A stretch of 64,000 nt of DNA from CALCNS01 sp937897315 (lineage in GTDB: Bacteria; Bacillota; JAAYKD01). The number at the start of each line of letters is the position of its first letter. Position 1 is the first letter of the stretch. The position numbers and the translations under genes were made by a program. The notes under the pieces were generated by a model. That model had not been told where the DNA came from and ran no database searches. It saw only the letters and a list, made by a program, of their open reading frames with translations. This document shows, piece by piece, positions 16,898 through 25,127 of this stretch. The DNA lies in assembly GCA_036744005.1 (NCBI GenBank), contig DAINOJ010000001.1, forward strand, positions 1 to 64,000. Reading direction: 5' to 3'.

Positions 16898-18142
16898 ATG
16901 GATCTGATTCTTACGAATATAGGTAGTTTGGTCACCAATGCCGGGCATGGAAAGAAACCGGTTCCCGGACCTCACATGGGAGAAATCGGCCTGATCCATC
17001 AGGGCGCAGTGTCTGTCAAAGAAGGAAAGATTATGGAGGTGGGCAGTGAGAAGGCCGTAATGCAATGCGCAACCTCAACAACCAAAGTAGTAGATATGCA
17101 GGGGAAGTTAGTCCTCCCGGGTTTTGTGGACCCTCATACCCATTTGGTGTATGCCGGTCATCGGGCTCATGAGTGGTCACTCAAACAGCAAGGAATACCG
17201 TACTTGGAGATATTGAAGCAAGGTGGGGGCATCCTGAATACCGTGGAGCAAACTAGGGCTGCTGGAAAAGCAGCACTGAAAGAGCAAACCGCTAAAAGGT
17301 TGCGTTCCATGTTGCAAACTGGGATTACGACGGTTGAGATTAAAAGTGGCTATGGTTTGAATACCGAAACGGAGCTGTTGCAATTAGAAATTGTGGATGA
17401 GCTACGAAGGGAACAACCATTGGATTTGGTCGCCACTTTTATGGGAGCGCACGCCACACCCAAGGAATTTCGGGATCTGCCTGCTGAATATGTGAGATTG
17501 GTTATAGAAGAGATGATTCCTGCGATTGCTAAACAAGGGATTGCTGAGTTTTGTGATGTGTTTTGCGAAAGTGGAGTCTTTTCTCCGGAGGATTCCTTAC
17601 GTATTCTTAGGAAGGGAAAAGAAGTGGGGTTGCTACCCAAGATTCATGCCGATGAATTAGCGGAGAGCGGTGGTTCTTCGGTCGCAGCAGAGATAAGAGC
17701 AATCTCTGCGGATCATCTTTTGGAAACCAAGGATGATAGTATGCAAAGAATGGCACAAGCCGGAGTGATCGGAGTCTGTTTACCGGCAACTTCTTTCAAT
17801 TTGGGTAAAGGAACCTATGCCAGAGCTCGACAAATGATGCGCTATGGCATGGCGATTGCGTTATCTACCGATGCCAATCCAGGGTCCTCTCCCACAGAGA
17901 ACATGCAATTTGTTCTCACTTTGGCCTGCCTATACTTGAAACTAACCCCTGCGGAAGCCCTGATGGCAGCAACCTTAAATGCGGCACACGCGATTGGTCG
18001 AGGTCAGGAAGTCGGGAGTATTGAAGCAGGGAAATGGGCTGACTTTGTTGTAATGGATGCCCCCTCTATAGAGTATTTGCCATACCATTTTGCCATGAAT
18101 CATGTTGACCAGGTCTACAAAAAAGGAATTCGAGTCGTATAA
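16898..18142 (+). CDS. hutI: Imidazolonepropionase
   Basis: Hydrolyses 4-imidazolone-5-propionate to N-formimino-L-glutamate. The 414-residue amidohydrolase-superfamily protein shows the metal motif HTHLVYAGHR (His80, His82) after the LVLPGFVDP entry strand, a second-shell KIHADE motif near residue 250, the ADHLLE histidine, and ALSTDANPGSSPTENM with the catalytic Asp. It acts between urocanase and FtcD, yet urocanase is missing from the cluster. ATG 16898 follows ACGAGG with a short weak site. whiA begins 13 bases after the stop and no terminator intervenes. Confidence 0.95.
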   Translation: MDLILTNIGSLVTNAGHGKKPVPGPHMGEIGLIHQGAVSVKEGKIMEVGSEKAVMQCATSTTKVVDMQGKLVLPGFVDPHTHLVYAGHRAHEWSLKQQGIPYLEILKQGGGILNTVEQTRAAGKAALKEQTAKRLRSMLQTGITTVEIKSGYGLNTETELLQLEIVDELRREQPLDLVATFMGAHATPKEFRDLPAEYVRLVIEEMIPAIAKQGIAEFCDVFCESGVFSPEDSLRILRKGKEVGLLPKIHADELAESGGSSVAAEIRAISADHLLETKDDSMQRMAQAGVIGVCLPATSFNLGKGTYARARQMMRYGMAIALSTDANPGSSPTENMQFVLTLACLYLKLTPAEALMAATLNAAHAIGRGQEVGSIEAGKWADFVVMDAPSIEYLPYHFAMNHVDQVYKKGIRVV

Positions 18143-18155
18143 GGTAGGTGATGAA

Positions 18156-19124
18156 ATGTCTTTTGCGTCTCAGGTGAAAGAAGAGTTGGTGAGTCGCTGG
18201 GACTTTCGGAGCTGTTGTTACCGAGCAGAGTTGGCAGCGATTTTAGATACCATAGGGAGCATCAATTTATCGAGCCAAGGTCTCTCTTTGCATATGTCAA
18301 CGCAAAGTCCTAAGATTGCTCAGAGGATTTTTAAGTTGATTCAGGATAAGATGAAGATTACAGCGCAGATTTATACAAGACAGGAAACCCGGCTTGGTAA
18401 AAAAAACAGTTATTTGGTGGCAGTACATGGAAATGAAGATACCGAACTTCTCCTTCATAAATTGGGAAAAGACGAGACACTGTCCATGCAACACCAAATT
18501 GCCAAAGGGCTTTTGCAATGGGATTGCTGTCGGCATGCTTATTTGCGTGGAGTGTTTTTGGCATCGGGCTCCATTAGTGACCCAGCCAAGAAAACGTATC
18601 ATTTGGAAATGATAACGCATTGGCCGGAGCATGCTGTTCAGATCTGTTCTTTGTTGGACCAGCATGAATTAAAACCGCACATCGTAGAGCGAAAAGGGAA
18701 CCAAGTGATCTACTTGAAAGACAGCAATCACATTTCTGATTTTCTCACTATGATTGGTGCCATCAATTCGATGCTCAACTATGAGAATACCCGAGTCATC
18801 AAAGAAACGCGCAATTCCATCAATCGTACCACCAATTGTGAAATGGCCAATTTGGACAGAACCCTTGAAGCTGCTATTGAACAGAAGTCGTATTTACAAT
18901 GGTTACAGCGATATGGCGAGTTTTCTCGGCTGACACCAGCTCTACTCGTTGCGGCTGAGGGAAGATTGGAATACGGGGATTTAAGCTTAAAGGAATTGGG
19001 ATTGCGTTTAAACATTAGCAAGTCCGCTCTCAATCATCGCTTGCGAAAATTACGAGATCTTGCAGTGGAGTTGGGTTGGAACGGGGCTTTGGATTGGGAA
19101 GAAGAGGAGGAGGGAGCGAATTAG
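18156..19124 (+). CDS. whiA: WhiA DNA-binding protein
   Basis: DNA-binding protein conserved in Gram-positives, needed for sporulation septation in Streptomyces and linked to division and nucleoid organisation in Bacillus. The 322-residue product has the N-terminal region SFASQVKEELVSRWDF, a degenerate LAGLIDADG-like homing endonuclease fold (about 20-210, with AYLRGVFLASGSISDP), and a C-terminal helix-turn-helix (LSLKELGLRLNISKSALNHRLRKL, about 285-310). ATG 18156 is chosen after AAGGTAGGTGATGAA; a longer in-frame reading starts within hutI. In many Firmicutes whiA sits with yvcJ/rapZ and yvcK; here it follows hutI, an unusual setting. Confidence 0.93.
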   Translation: MSFASQVKEELVSRWDFRSCCYRAELAAILDTIGSINLSSQGLSLHMSTQSPKIAQRIFKLIQDKMKITAQIYTRQETRLGKKNSYLVAVHGNEDTELLLHKLGKDETLSMQHQIAKGLLQWDCCRHAYLRGVFLASGSISDPAKKTYHLEMITHWPEHAVQICSLLDQHELKPHIVERKGNQVIYLKDSNHISDFLTMIGAINSMLNYENTRVIKETRNSINRTTNCEMANLDRTLEAAIEQKSYLQWLQRYGEFSRLTPALLVAAEGRLEYGDLSLKELGLRLNISKSALNHRLRKLRDLAVELGWNGALDWEEEEEGAN

Positions 19125-19125
19125 C

Positions 19126-20016
19126 ATGATAACCATTGTGGAGGGAGACCTCTCACATTGGCCGGCAGTGGAAGCATTTTTACCTCTGGCGGCAGATGAA
19201 GAGGATTATGTCATACACTTATGGAGAGATTGGATTGCCCATCCGGAAAATGGATTGACCTTAGTGGCTCTTTGGGAGAACCAGCCCGTGGCAACCACCT
19301 ATATTGCTTATATCGATACAACAAGTTGTTGGTTTCAGGGTATTCGGGTGGATCCTCGATTCCAAGGGAAAGGAATCGGTCAGGAGTTGTCTCATGAGAG
19401 CGTACGACGTGCGAAGCAAAAGGGATTTTTAGTAGCACGTTGCGGGATTGATGGGGACAATCACGTATCGCAACATGTGACTGCCAAAGCGGGATTTCAA
19501 ATGATACGACATTACAGTGCCTACCTAAAGCAACAGGCTTGGGAAGACCGAGAGGTACAAGGAGTTTGGGAACCTGCAACTCCGGATGACTTAGACCATT
19601 ATGTGTTCCTTCAGTCTCAAGCGGACTCGACACAAGCAGTGGGAGGCTTTTTGTTTACCTTTGGTTTTTACCCACCTGTCGTAACCGACTTGCTACGAGA
19701 AGAAGCCACGCCTTGGGAAGAACCGCATTTTTTAAGGTATATTCGTGATGGCAGACCCCTAGCATATGTGGGAGCTTTCTTCGGAGACGAGGGAGAATTA
19801 CACGGGAAAGGGTATTTGGTACAAGGTGCGATTATCGATCCGGAAGAAGATGCCAATGCCATTTGGCACGATTTAGAACATACGTTACGAAAAGAGGAGC
19901 ATCAGGGAATCTTAGTTTGGGCTCATACCTCTGATCCGATTTCTTCGATGTTATTGGCAAGAGGATATCAATGTCTAGAAGGACAAGGGTTCCAAATTTG
20001 GGAACAAAAACTCTAA
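19126..20016 (+). CDS. GNAT-family N-acetyltransferase (two-domain)
   Basis: A 296-residue protein whose N-terminal half (about 1-150) is a standard GNAT fold with the acetyl-CoA loop RVDPRFQGKGIGQEL. The C-terminal half (about 155-296) is a second, diverged GNAT-like unit lacking an evident acetyl-CoA loop and ending in PISSMLLARGYQCLEG. The acyl acceptor is unknown. ATG 19126 lies one base after the whiA stop, with the ribosome site AGGAGGGAG inside whiA, so translation is likely coupled. Neighbouring genes (whiA, DUF5131) do not indicate a substrate. Confidence 0.82.
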   Translation: MITIVEGDLSHWPAVEAFLPLAADEEDYVIHLWRDWIAHPENGLTLVALWENQPVATTYIAYIDTTSCWFQGIRVDPRFQGKGIGQELSHESVRRAKQKGFLVARCGIDGDNHVSQHVTAKAGFQMIRHYSAYLKQQAWEDREVQGVWEPATPDDLDHYVFLQSQADSTQAVGGFLFTFGFYPPVVTDLLREEATPWEEPHFLRYIRDGRPLAYVGAFFGDEGELHGKGYLVQGAIIDPEEDANAIWHDLEHTLRKEEHQGILVWAHTSDPISSMLLARGYQCLEGQGFQIWEQKL

Positions 20017-20040
20017 AGGAATAAGAAAGGTGAGGTCGAT

Positions 20041-20793
20041 ATGTCTTCCTGGAATTTGTGGCATGGTTGTCATAAGATCAGTGAAGGTTGTCAACATTGT
20101 TATGTGTATCGTAGTGATGCTCAACATGGAATAGACAGCAGTCAAGTGTATCGAACCTCACTTTTTTACATGCCGACTCAAACCAAGCGCAACGGAACTT
20201 ATAAAATCCCTTCAGGGGAACTGGTGTATACTTGCTTTACTTCCGATTTTTTCTTGCCCGAGGCCGATGTGTGGCGACCGGAGGCTTGGCAAATTATGCG
20301 GGAACGAAGTGATTTGCGATTTTTCTTTATCACCAAGCGGATTCATCGGTTTTATGAGTGCATTCCTGCCGATTGGGGAGAGGGCTACCCCAATGTGGGC
20401 ATTGGGTGCACCATGGAGAATCAGCAGAGGGTAGAGGAGCGACTTCCTTTTTTTATGCAACTTCCCATTGCCTATCGCAGTGTCATTTGTGAACCTTTAT
20501 TGGAATCGATTTCTTTGGAACCATACCTCACGACTGCGGTGGACTTGGTAGTGGTAGGGGGAGAATCGGGTCCGGAAGCAAGACCGTGCCACTACGATTG
20601 GGTTCTGTCCATTAGAGAACAGTGTCAACATCATAAAGTACCCTTTCATTTCAAACAGACAGGAGCACATTTCGTCAAAGATGCGAAAAAATATGATATT
20701 CCAAGAAGATTACAGCACAGTCAAGCCAAAAAAGCGGGGATTGACTGGCCAGGCACCCAAAGGGCTCGATTTTTTTCGGAGAAAGAGGTGTAG
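20041..20793 (+). CDS. DUF5131 / phage Gp37-Gp68 family protein
   Basis: A 250-residue protein matching the DUF5131 (Gp37Gp68) pattern: an N-terminal cysteine cluster C10-x6-C17-x2-C20 followed by Tyr (GCHKISEGCQHCYVYR), TCFTSDFFLPEAD, FFFITKRIHRF and a C-terminal VVVGGESGPEARPCHYDWV followed by PFHFKQTGAHF. The three cysteines and the TIM-barrel-like strand pattern are reminiscent of radical-SAM or Fe-S proteins, but no function is established to my knowledge. The family is frequent in phages and defence-adjacent regions; here it lies in a plain metabolic run with no other phage genes. ATG 20041 follows AAAGGTGAGGTCGAT. Confidence 0.8.
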   Translation: MSSWNLWHGCHKISEGCQHCYVYRSDAQHGIDSSQVYRTSLFYMPTQTKRNGTYKIPSGELVYTCFTSDFFLPEADVWRPEAWQIMRERSDLRFFFITKRIHRFYECIPADWGEGYPNVGIGCTMENQQRVEERLPFFMQLPIAYRSVICEPLLESISLEPYLTTAVDLVVVGGESGPEARPCHYDWVLSIREQCQHHKVPFHFKQTGAHFVKDAKKYDIPRRLQHSQAKKAGIDWPGTQRARFFSEKEV

Positions 20794-20796
20794 CGT

Positions 20797-21972
20797 ATGA
20801 AATCCTATGCAAATCGTATGTTGAACTTACAAGGTGAAGGAGCGTACAAGGTGTTGGCCCAGGCCAATGCATTGGAAACTCAAGGGAAATCGGTGATTCA
20901 CTTAGAAATCGGGCAACCCAATTTTGCCACGCCGGAGCATATTTCCAAAGCAGCTTTCCGCGCCATTGCGGAAGGAAAAACCGGGTATGGACCGGCGCAA
21001 GGAGTGCTATCCTTGCGAAAAGCCATTGCATCCTACGTAGAGACCTATAAAGATCTGCACTACGTACCGGAGGAGATCGTTGTTACACCAGGTGCAAAGC
21101 CGATTATTTTTTATGCCATGCTGGCTCTTGCCGAACCAGGGGACGAAGTCATCGTACCCAACCCTGGTTTCCCAACCTATGCTTCTTGTGTGCATTTTTG
21201 TGGGGCCACTCTAAGAAACTTGGAGCTGAGAGAGGAAAATCAGTTTGATCCGGATCCGGATCAGCTATTAACGTTATTGTCCCCGAAAACGAAACTTGTC
21301 ATATTGAACAATCCAAATAACCCTACCGGACGCCATACATCAACGAAAATCATGAGACGTATCACCGAATTGATTCGAGATTACTCGGATGCCTATGTGT
21401 TGTCGGATGAGATTTACGATCGTTTGGTTTTTCAACCAACCGAACCGGTTTTCTCTCCGGCCTCTGTAACCGGAATGCGTGATCGAACCATTGTGCTCGA
21501 TGGCTTTTCTAAAACGTATGCCATGACCGGTTGGAGATTAGGGTATGGCTTAATGAATGCCAACATGGCGGAAGTTTTTTCCCGCCTTATGGTGAATTCC
21601 AATGGTTGTACAGCCACCTTTACCCAAGAAGCGGGGTGTGAAGCGCTTTTGGGACCACAGGACTCTGTGGATCAAATGAGGAGCGAGTTTCATCAACGCT
21701 CGGTTTGGTTTGCCGAACAACTCAATCAAATCAAAGGTGTTCATTGTGTGATTCCAAATGCTGCCTTTTATGCGTTCCCCCGTGTTTCAGTCAATGGACT
21801 GGGAAGTGCTGAAATCGCGGAACGTTTGTTGCAAGAAGTTGGGGTTGCCTGCTTAGATGGGGAATCTTTTGGCCAAATGGGTAAGGGATTTTTACGCTTA
21901 TCAACAGCAAACTCTATGGATAACTTAACGATGGCAATTCAAAGGTTGCATACTTTTTTTGATACATTATAA
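20797..21972 (+). CDS. Class I/II PLP-dependent aminotransferase
   Basis: Fold-type I aminotransferase of about 391 residues, aspartate/aromatic/alanine-type subgroup. Visible motifs are GEGAYKVLAQA near the N-terminus, GYGPAQGVLSLRKAIA, the ring-stacking NPNNPTGR, YVLSDEIYD with the pyridoxal-N Asp, and the Schiff-base Lys in DGFSKTYAMTGWRLGY; the C-terminal carboxylate-binding Arg is in FLRLSTANS. It probably transfers amino groups between a 2-oxo acid and glutamate, and the exact substrate is open. The ATG lies 3 bases after the DUF5131 stop with GAGGTG upstream, and panB follows 12 bases later. Confidence 0.92.
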   Translation: MKSYANRMLNLQGEGAYKVLAQANALETQGKSVIHLEIGQPNFATPEHISKAAFRAIAEGKTGYGPAQGVLSLRKAIASYVETYKDLHYVPEEIVVTPGAKPIIFYAMLALAEPGDEVIVPNPGFPTYASCVHFCGATLRNLELREENQFDPDPDQLLTLLSPKTKLVILNNPNNPTGRHTSTKIMRRITELIRDYSDAYVLSDEIYDRLVFQPTEPVFSPASVTGMRDRTIVLDGFSKTYAMTGWRLGYGLMNANMAEVFSRLMVNSNGCTATFTQEAGCEALLGPQDSVDQMRSEFHQRSVWFAEQLNQIKGVHCVIPNAAFYAFPRVSVNGLGSAEIAERLLQEVGVACLDGESFGQMGKGFLRLSTANSMDNLTMAIQRLHTFFDTL

Positions 21973-21984
21973 GGAGGGTGAAAC

Positions 21985-22836
21985 ATGGCTAAGAAGAAAT
22001 CGGTTTTGGATTTAGTTCGGATGAAAGAGAAGAAAGAACAAGTGGCGTGGGTCACAGCCTACGATTTCCCCATGGCATCGTTTGCGGAGCAAGCCGGAAT
22101 GGATATGATTCTCGTGGGAGACTCGTTGGGTATGATTGTTTTGGGACTAGACGGAACAAACCCGGTCACGATGGAAGATTGCATTTCACATTGTAAAGCG
22201 GTTCGCAGAGGTGCACCCAATACCATGGTCATAGGTGATATGCCATTCGGTTCTTATCAGGTTTCCGTTCCCGATGCCGTATTCAATGCTTGCCGTTTTT
22301 TAAAAGAAGCTCAGGTGGATGCCGTAAAACTGGAGGGGGGTATCCGAGTTCAAGACAAAATCCGTGCAATTTCGGATGCCGGCATAGCAGTGATGGGTCA
22401 TATTGGGCTAACTCCTCAGAGTTCAGGACAATTAGGGGGATTCAAGGCACAGGGGAGAACTGTACAAAGTGCGAAAGCGGTGATCGAAGACGCGATTGCT
22501 GTTCAAGCGGCTGGGGCGTTCTCGATTTTAGTGGAAGCAGTTCCTCCTGAAGTCACAGCCTTCCTATGCGAGTTATTGACGATACCGGTATATAGCATCG
22601 GTGCGGGTCCGGCTCATGGCCAATTATTGATTTGTGGAGATATGCTTGGCTTATTCCAAGCATTTACACCGAAGTTTGTCAAACGGTATGCCAATGTGGC
22701 TGAGGTCGAAACACAAGCGTTTAAAACCTATATAAACGATGTAAAAACCGGTGCATTTCCGGAAGATGAACATGTGTATCATGTGGTAGAACCCTTGGAT
22801 GAGTTCAAGAAGCTGTTTGAGCAGTATAAAAAGTAA
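21985..22836 (+). CDS. panB: 3-methyl-2-oxobutanoate hydroxymethyltransferase
   Basis: Makes ketopantoate from 2-oxoisovalerate and methylene-tetrahydrofolate, first committed step to pantothenate and coenzyme A. The 283-residue TIM-barrel protein shows AYDFPMASFAEQAGMDMILVGDSLGM with the metal Asp at 46, VIGDMPFGSYQ, KLEGG, MGHIGLTPQS and the catalytic EAVPPE Glu region, and SIGAGP near the end. ATG 21985 follows AAGGAGGGTGAAAC. panC and panD are not in the window. It ends the long polC-panB run just before a strong terminator. The upstream aminotransferase could supply a branched 2-oxo acid, but that is inference. Confidence 0.95.
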   Translation: MAKKKSVLDLVRMKEKKEQVAWVTAYDFPMASFAEQAGMDMILVGDSLGMIVLGLDGTNPVTMEDCISHCKAVRRGAPNTMVIGDMPFGSYQVSVPDAVFNACRFLKEAQVDAVKLEGGIRVQDKIRAISDAGIAVMGHIGLTPQSSGQLGGFKAQGRTVQSAKAVIEDAIAVQAAGAFSILVEAVPPEVTAFLCELLTIPVYSIGAGPAHGQLLICGDMLGLFQAFTPKFVKRYANVAEVETQAFKTYINDVKTGAFPEDEHVYHVVEPLDEFKKLFEQYKK

Positions 22837-22847
22837 ATCGGATGATG

Positions 22848-22890
22848 AAAATCCTCTCTGTCCTACGATAAGGGCAGAGAGGATTTTTTT
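22848..22890. terminator. Bidirectional terminator between panB and lysR
   Basis: A near-perfect stem AAAATCCTCTCTGTCC (22848-22863) against GGGCAGAGAGGATTTTTTT (22872-22890), with A-runs on one side and T-runs on the other. The lysR stop codon lies in the loop region, so the last codons of lysR form one arm. Confidence 0.9.
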
Positions 22891-23795
22891 ACATTTTCTG
22901 TTTTGCAGCATTGCGTAACCGTTTCGATAAAAGCTTCTGCTGCAGGAGTTAGGGGGTGATTCTTATGATAAACAAGGTAAAGCATACGATGTAAAGACTC
23001 TGTTTCCATATAAAACAAACGAACCAACCCCATATCTGCAAAATCACGAGCGGCGCGTTGAGAGACAATGGAAACACCAAGACCATTTCTCACACCTTGA
23101 AGGATGCTTTCTGTACTGTGAAGCTGAACCGAAGATTGCAAGTGATTGGGTTCTAAACCGATACTTAAGAGAAACTGTTCCGATTCCTTGCGAGTTCCTG
23201 AACCTTCTTCACGCAAAATGAAGGTTGCTTTTTTTAATTCTTCTATAGGTAGATGCGGACCAAACGATTGATACATGGGGGTATTGGGTGTCACCACAAC
23301 CAAAGGGTCGGCTGCGATGGGAACAAAAACGCAAGGGACACGTTCTTTTTTGCTTCCGCAGATTCCCACCTCTGCTTCCATATCGATGACTTTTTGAATG
23401 ACATCCTGACTGTCATACTGCTTAATCGTGAAGAACACCTGCGGATATTGTGAGGTCAGTTGCGGAAGAATTTGAGGCATCAAATACTGAGAAGGCACTG
23501 TGGAACAAGCAATGGTCAAAACTCCTTTTACTTCCGTTGTGAGCTTTTGTAGGTCGGTCAGTGCTTTTTCTTGTATCGTCATCAATTCGGCGGCATAGGG
23601 ATGAAAACTCTTCCCCGCACGAGTAGGTGTGATTTCTTTTGTGGAGCGAATAAAAAGCTGTGCACCTAATTCATCTTCCAAGGAACGAATGTGAGCGCTG
23701 ACTGTGGGTTGAGACAGATAGAGGGCTTCTGCCGCTTTGGAAAAGCTCTTTAATCGCATAACGTGCAGGAAAACTTCCAATTGTTTGAAGTGCAC
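22863..23795 (-). CDS. LysR-family transcription regulator of the selenium/sulfur locus
   Basis: A 310-residue LysR-type regulator: winged helix-turn-helix at about residues 2-60 (FKQLEVFLHVMRLKSFSKAAEALYL, SQPTVSAHIRSLEDELG) and a periplasmic-binding-protein-like effector domain (about 90-300). It resembles the CysL-like group that accompanies selenium-metabolism YedE/YedF genes in Clostridia. It follows the class V aminotransferase by 11 bases on the same strand, and both are divergent from yedE. A 25-base palindrome at 25017-25041 fits a LysR recognition site. The effector is unknown; a thiol or selenium compound is a reasonable guess from context. Confidence 0.9.
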   Translation of the reverse strand: MHFKQLEVFLHVMRLKSFSKAAEALYLSQPTVSAHIRSLEDELGAQLFIRSTKEITPTRAGKSFHPYAAELMTIQEKALTDLQKLTTEVKGVLTIACSTVPSQYLMPQILPQLTSQYPQVFFTIKQYDSQDVIQKVIDMEAEVGICGSKKERVPCVFVPIAADPLVVVTPNTPMYQSFGPHLPIEELKKATFILREEGSGTRKESEQFLLSIGLEPNHLQSSVQLHSTESILQGVRNGLGVSIVSQRAARDFADMGLVRLFYMETESLHRMLYLVYHKNHPLTPAAEAFIETVTQCCKTENVKKSSLPLS

Positions 23796-23806
23796 AGTGA
23801 ACCCTC

Positions 23807-24961
23807 CTATGTTTGCTGAAGAATTTGAAAAAGAGCAGACAAGCCCTGATCAATTTCTTCCGGAGTATTATTAGGACCAAACGAGAAGCGAATAGTGCCT
23901 TGTGGATAGGTTTTAAGGGTTTGATGAGCACGTGGGGCACAATGTAATCCGACTCGAGTTAAAATGCCAAATTCGGCTTCCAAACGAAAAGCTACCTCTG
24001 CCGGATCGAGATTCATGGTATCTACCGAGACGACCGCGGCGCGGTTCTGACAGTCCGGTCGTCCGACAACACGGATTTCTTTCCGTTCTTTTAATCCTTG
24101 TAACCAGAGTTGCGTTAAATGCAATTCTTTGGCAGCCATTTCCTCTGGGGATAACGAGTGAAGAGCGGTCAACGCAGCATGCAGACCAATGATACCGGGT
24201 AAATTGAGGGTGCCTGCTTCAAAACGATCGGGTAGGAAAGGAGGCATTTCTTCCAAATGAGAGGTGCTACCGGTACCACCACTGATAAGAGGGTCACTTT
24301 TGGCCGCAAAGGAGTCGGATAGTATCATACCACCGATCCCTTGAGGACCACGTAAGCCCTTATGCCCGGGGAACGCCAACACATCAATTCCTAAAGTGTT
24401 CATATCGATAGAGAAAGGACCCGCCATTTGTGCGGCATCGAGAATCCAATCCAACTCATGTTGTTTGCAGATTTCCGAAACGGAATCGAGTGGCATAAAG
24501 GTTCCACAGACGTTAGAGGCGGCGGTCATTACAATGGCTTTGGTCTGCGGTCGTATGGCAGATTCCAAGCGGTTAGGGTCCAGACTTCCATCTTCTTCAC
24601 ACTCGACCACATCGAAAGTAACACCTTGTTTAGCTAGTTGGTGAAGTGGTCGCATGACCGCGTTGTGTTCCATGGAGGTACATAGCAAATGATCTCCCCG
24701 ACGATACGTACCTTTTAGAGCCTGATTCAAAGCATGTGTCACCCCGGGAGTAAAAATTACATTTTTACTCTGAGGGGCATGAAACAATTGAGCGATTTGC
24801 TCGCGAGTTTCTAAAACGGTTAAGGCAATGTCATAGGCTTCACCATAACCTCCACGATTAATATTGTACGCTTCTCCGGAAAGGAATTGATAAACCGCTT
24901 CTGCAACCCCCGGTGCTTTCGGGAACGAAGTGCTAGCATGGTCAAAATAGATACGCTTCAT
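23807..24961 (-). CDS. Class V aminotransferase, cysteine desulfurase-like (selenium-associated type)
   Basis: A 384-residue PLP enzyme of the CsdA/SufS-like branch often found with selenium-dependent enzymes (EF2568 type). MKRIYFDHASTSFPKAPGVAEAV opens the protein, the PLP lysine is in AFPGHKGLRGPQGIGGM, and the active-site Cys loop is TRVGLHCAPRAH near residue 355. That loop supports removal of S or Se from cysteine or selenocysteine. Start ATG 24961 has GGAGGGG upstream. It is transcribed away from yedE and toward lysR, and no Fe-S scaffold gene sits beside it, so a role in selenium or sulfur delivery to the YedF/DUF3343 carriers is likelier than general Fe-S assembly; the latter has its own iscS at 27246. 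Confidence 0.88.
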   Translation of the reverse strand: MKRIYFDHASTSFPKAPGVAEAVYQFLSGEAYNINRGGYGEAYDIALTVLETREQIAQLFHAPQSKNVIFTPGVTHALNQALKGTYRRGDHLLCTSMEHNAVMRPLHQLAKQGVTFDVVECEEDGSLDPNRLESAIRPQTKAIVMTAASNVCGTFMPLDSVSEICKQHELDWILDAAQMAGPFSIDMNTLGIDVLAFPGHKGLRGPQGIGGMILSDSFAAKSDPLISGGTGSTSHLEEMPPFLPDRFEAGTLNLPGIIGLHAALTALHSLSPEEMAAKELHLTQLWLQGLKERKEIRVVGRPDCQNRAAVVSVDTMNLDPAEVAFRLEAEFGILTRVGLHCAPRAHQTLKTYPQGTIRFSFGPNNTPEEIDQGLSALFQILQQT

Positions 24962-24986
24962 GATGAAACCCCTCCAAACTTCTCGT

Positions 24987-25015
24987 ATTATAGCGTACCG
25001 TTTGCAAAAAAGCCA
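24987..25015 (-). promoter_or_regulatory. Probable promoter of the csd-lysR unit
   Basis: On the minus strand a perfect -10 TATAAT (complement of 24987-24992) lies about 26 bases upstream of the start codon. The -35 at 17 bases spacing (TGGCTT) matches consensus poorly, which fits a regulator-dependent promoter; the palindrome at 25017-25041 directly abuts it. Confidence 0.5.
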
Positions 25016-25016
25016 T

Positions 25017-25041
25017 GCTTTATAGATAAATACTATAAAGC
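25017..25041. promoter_or_regulatory. LysR-type operator candidate between csd and yedE
   Basis: A 25-base perfect interrupted palindrome: GCTTTATAG, 7 bases, CTATAAAGC. It contains the T-N11-A core expected for LysR regulators (T25023, A25035) and is centred about 72 bases upstream of the predicted yedE transcription start, the usual recognition-site distance for this family. It also abuts the divergent csd promoter. Confidence 0.65.
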
Positions 25042-25066
25042 AAAGTACAGAATCAGATAAAAAAAT

Positions 25067-25094
25067 TTGATTTTCATGTAGAGTTGGCTATAAT
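25067..25094 (+). promoter_or_regulatory. Sigma-A promoter of yedE
   Basis: TTGATT (25067-25072), a 16-base spacer and a perfect TATAAT (25089-25094), 33 bases before the yedE start codon. The start would fall near 25101. Confidence 0.75.
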
Positions 25095-25127
25095 GAACTT
25101 GCTATAAAAAAGAAAGAGGTTGTTCAA

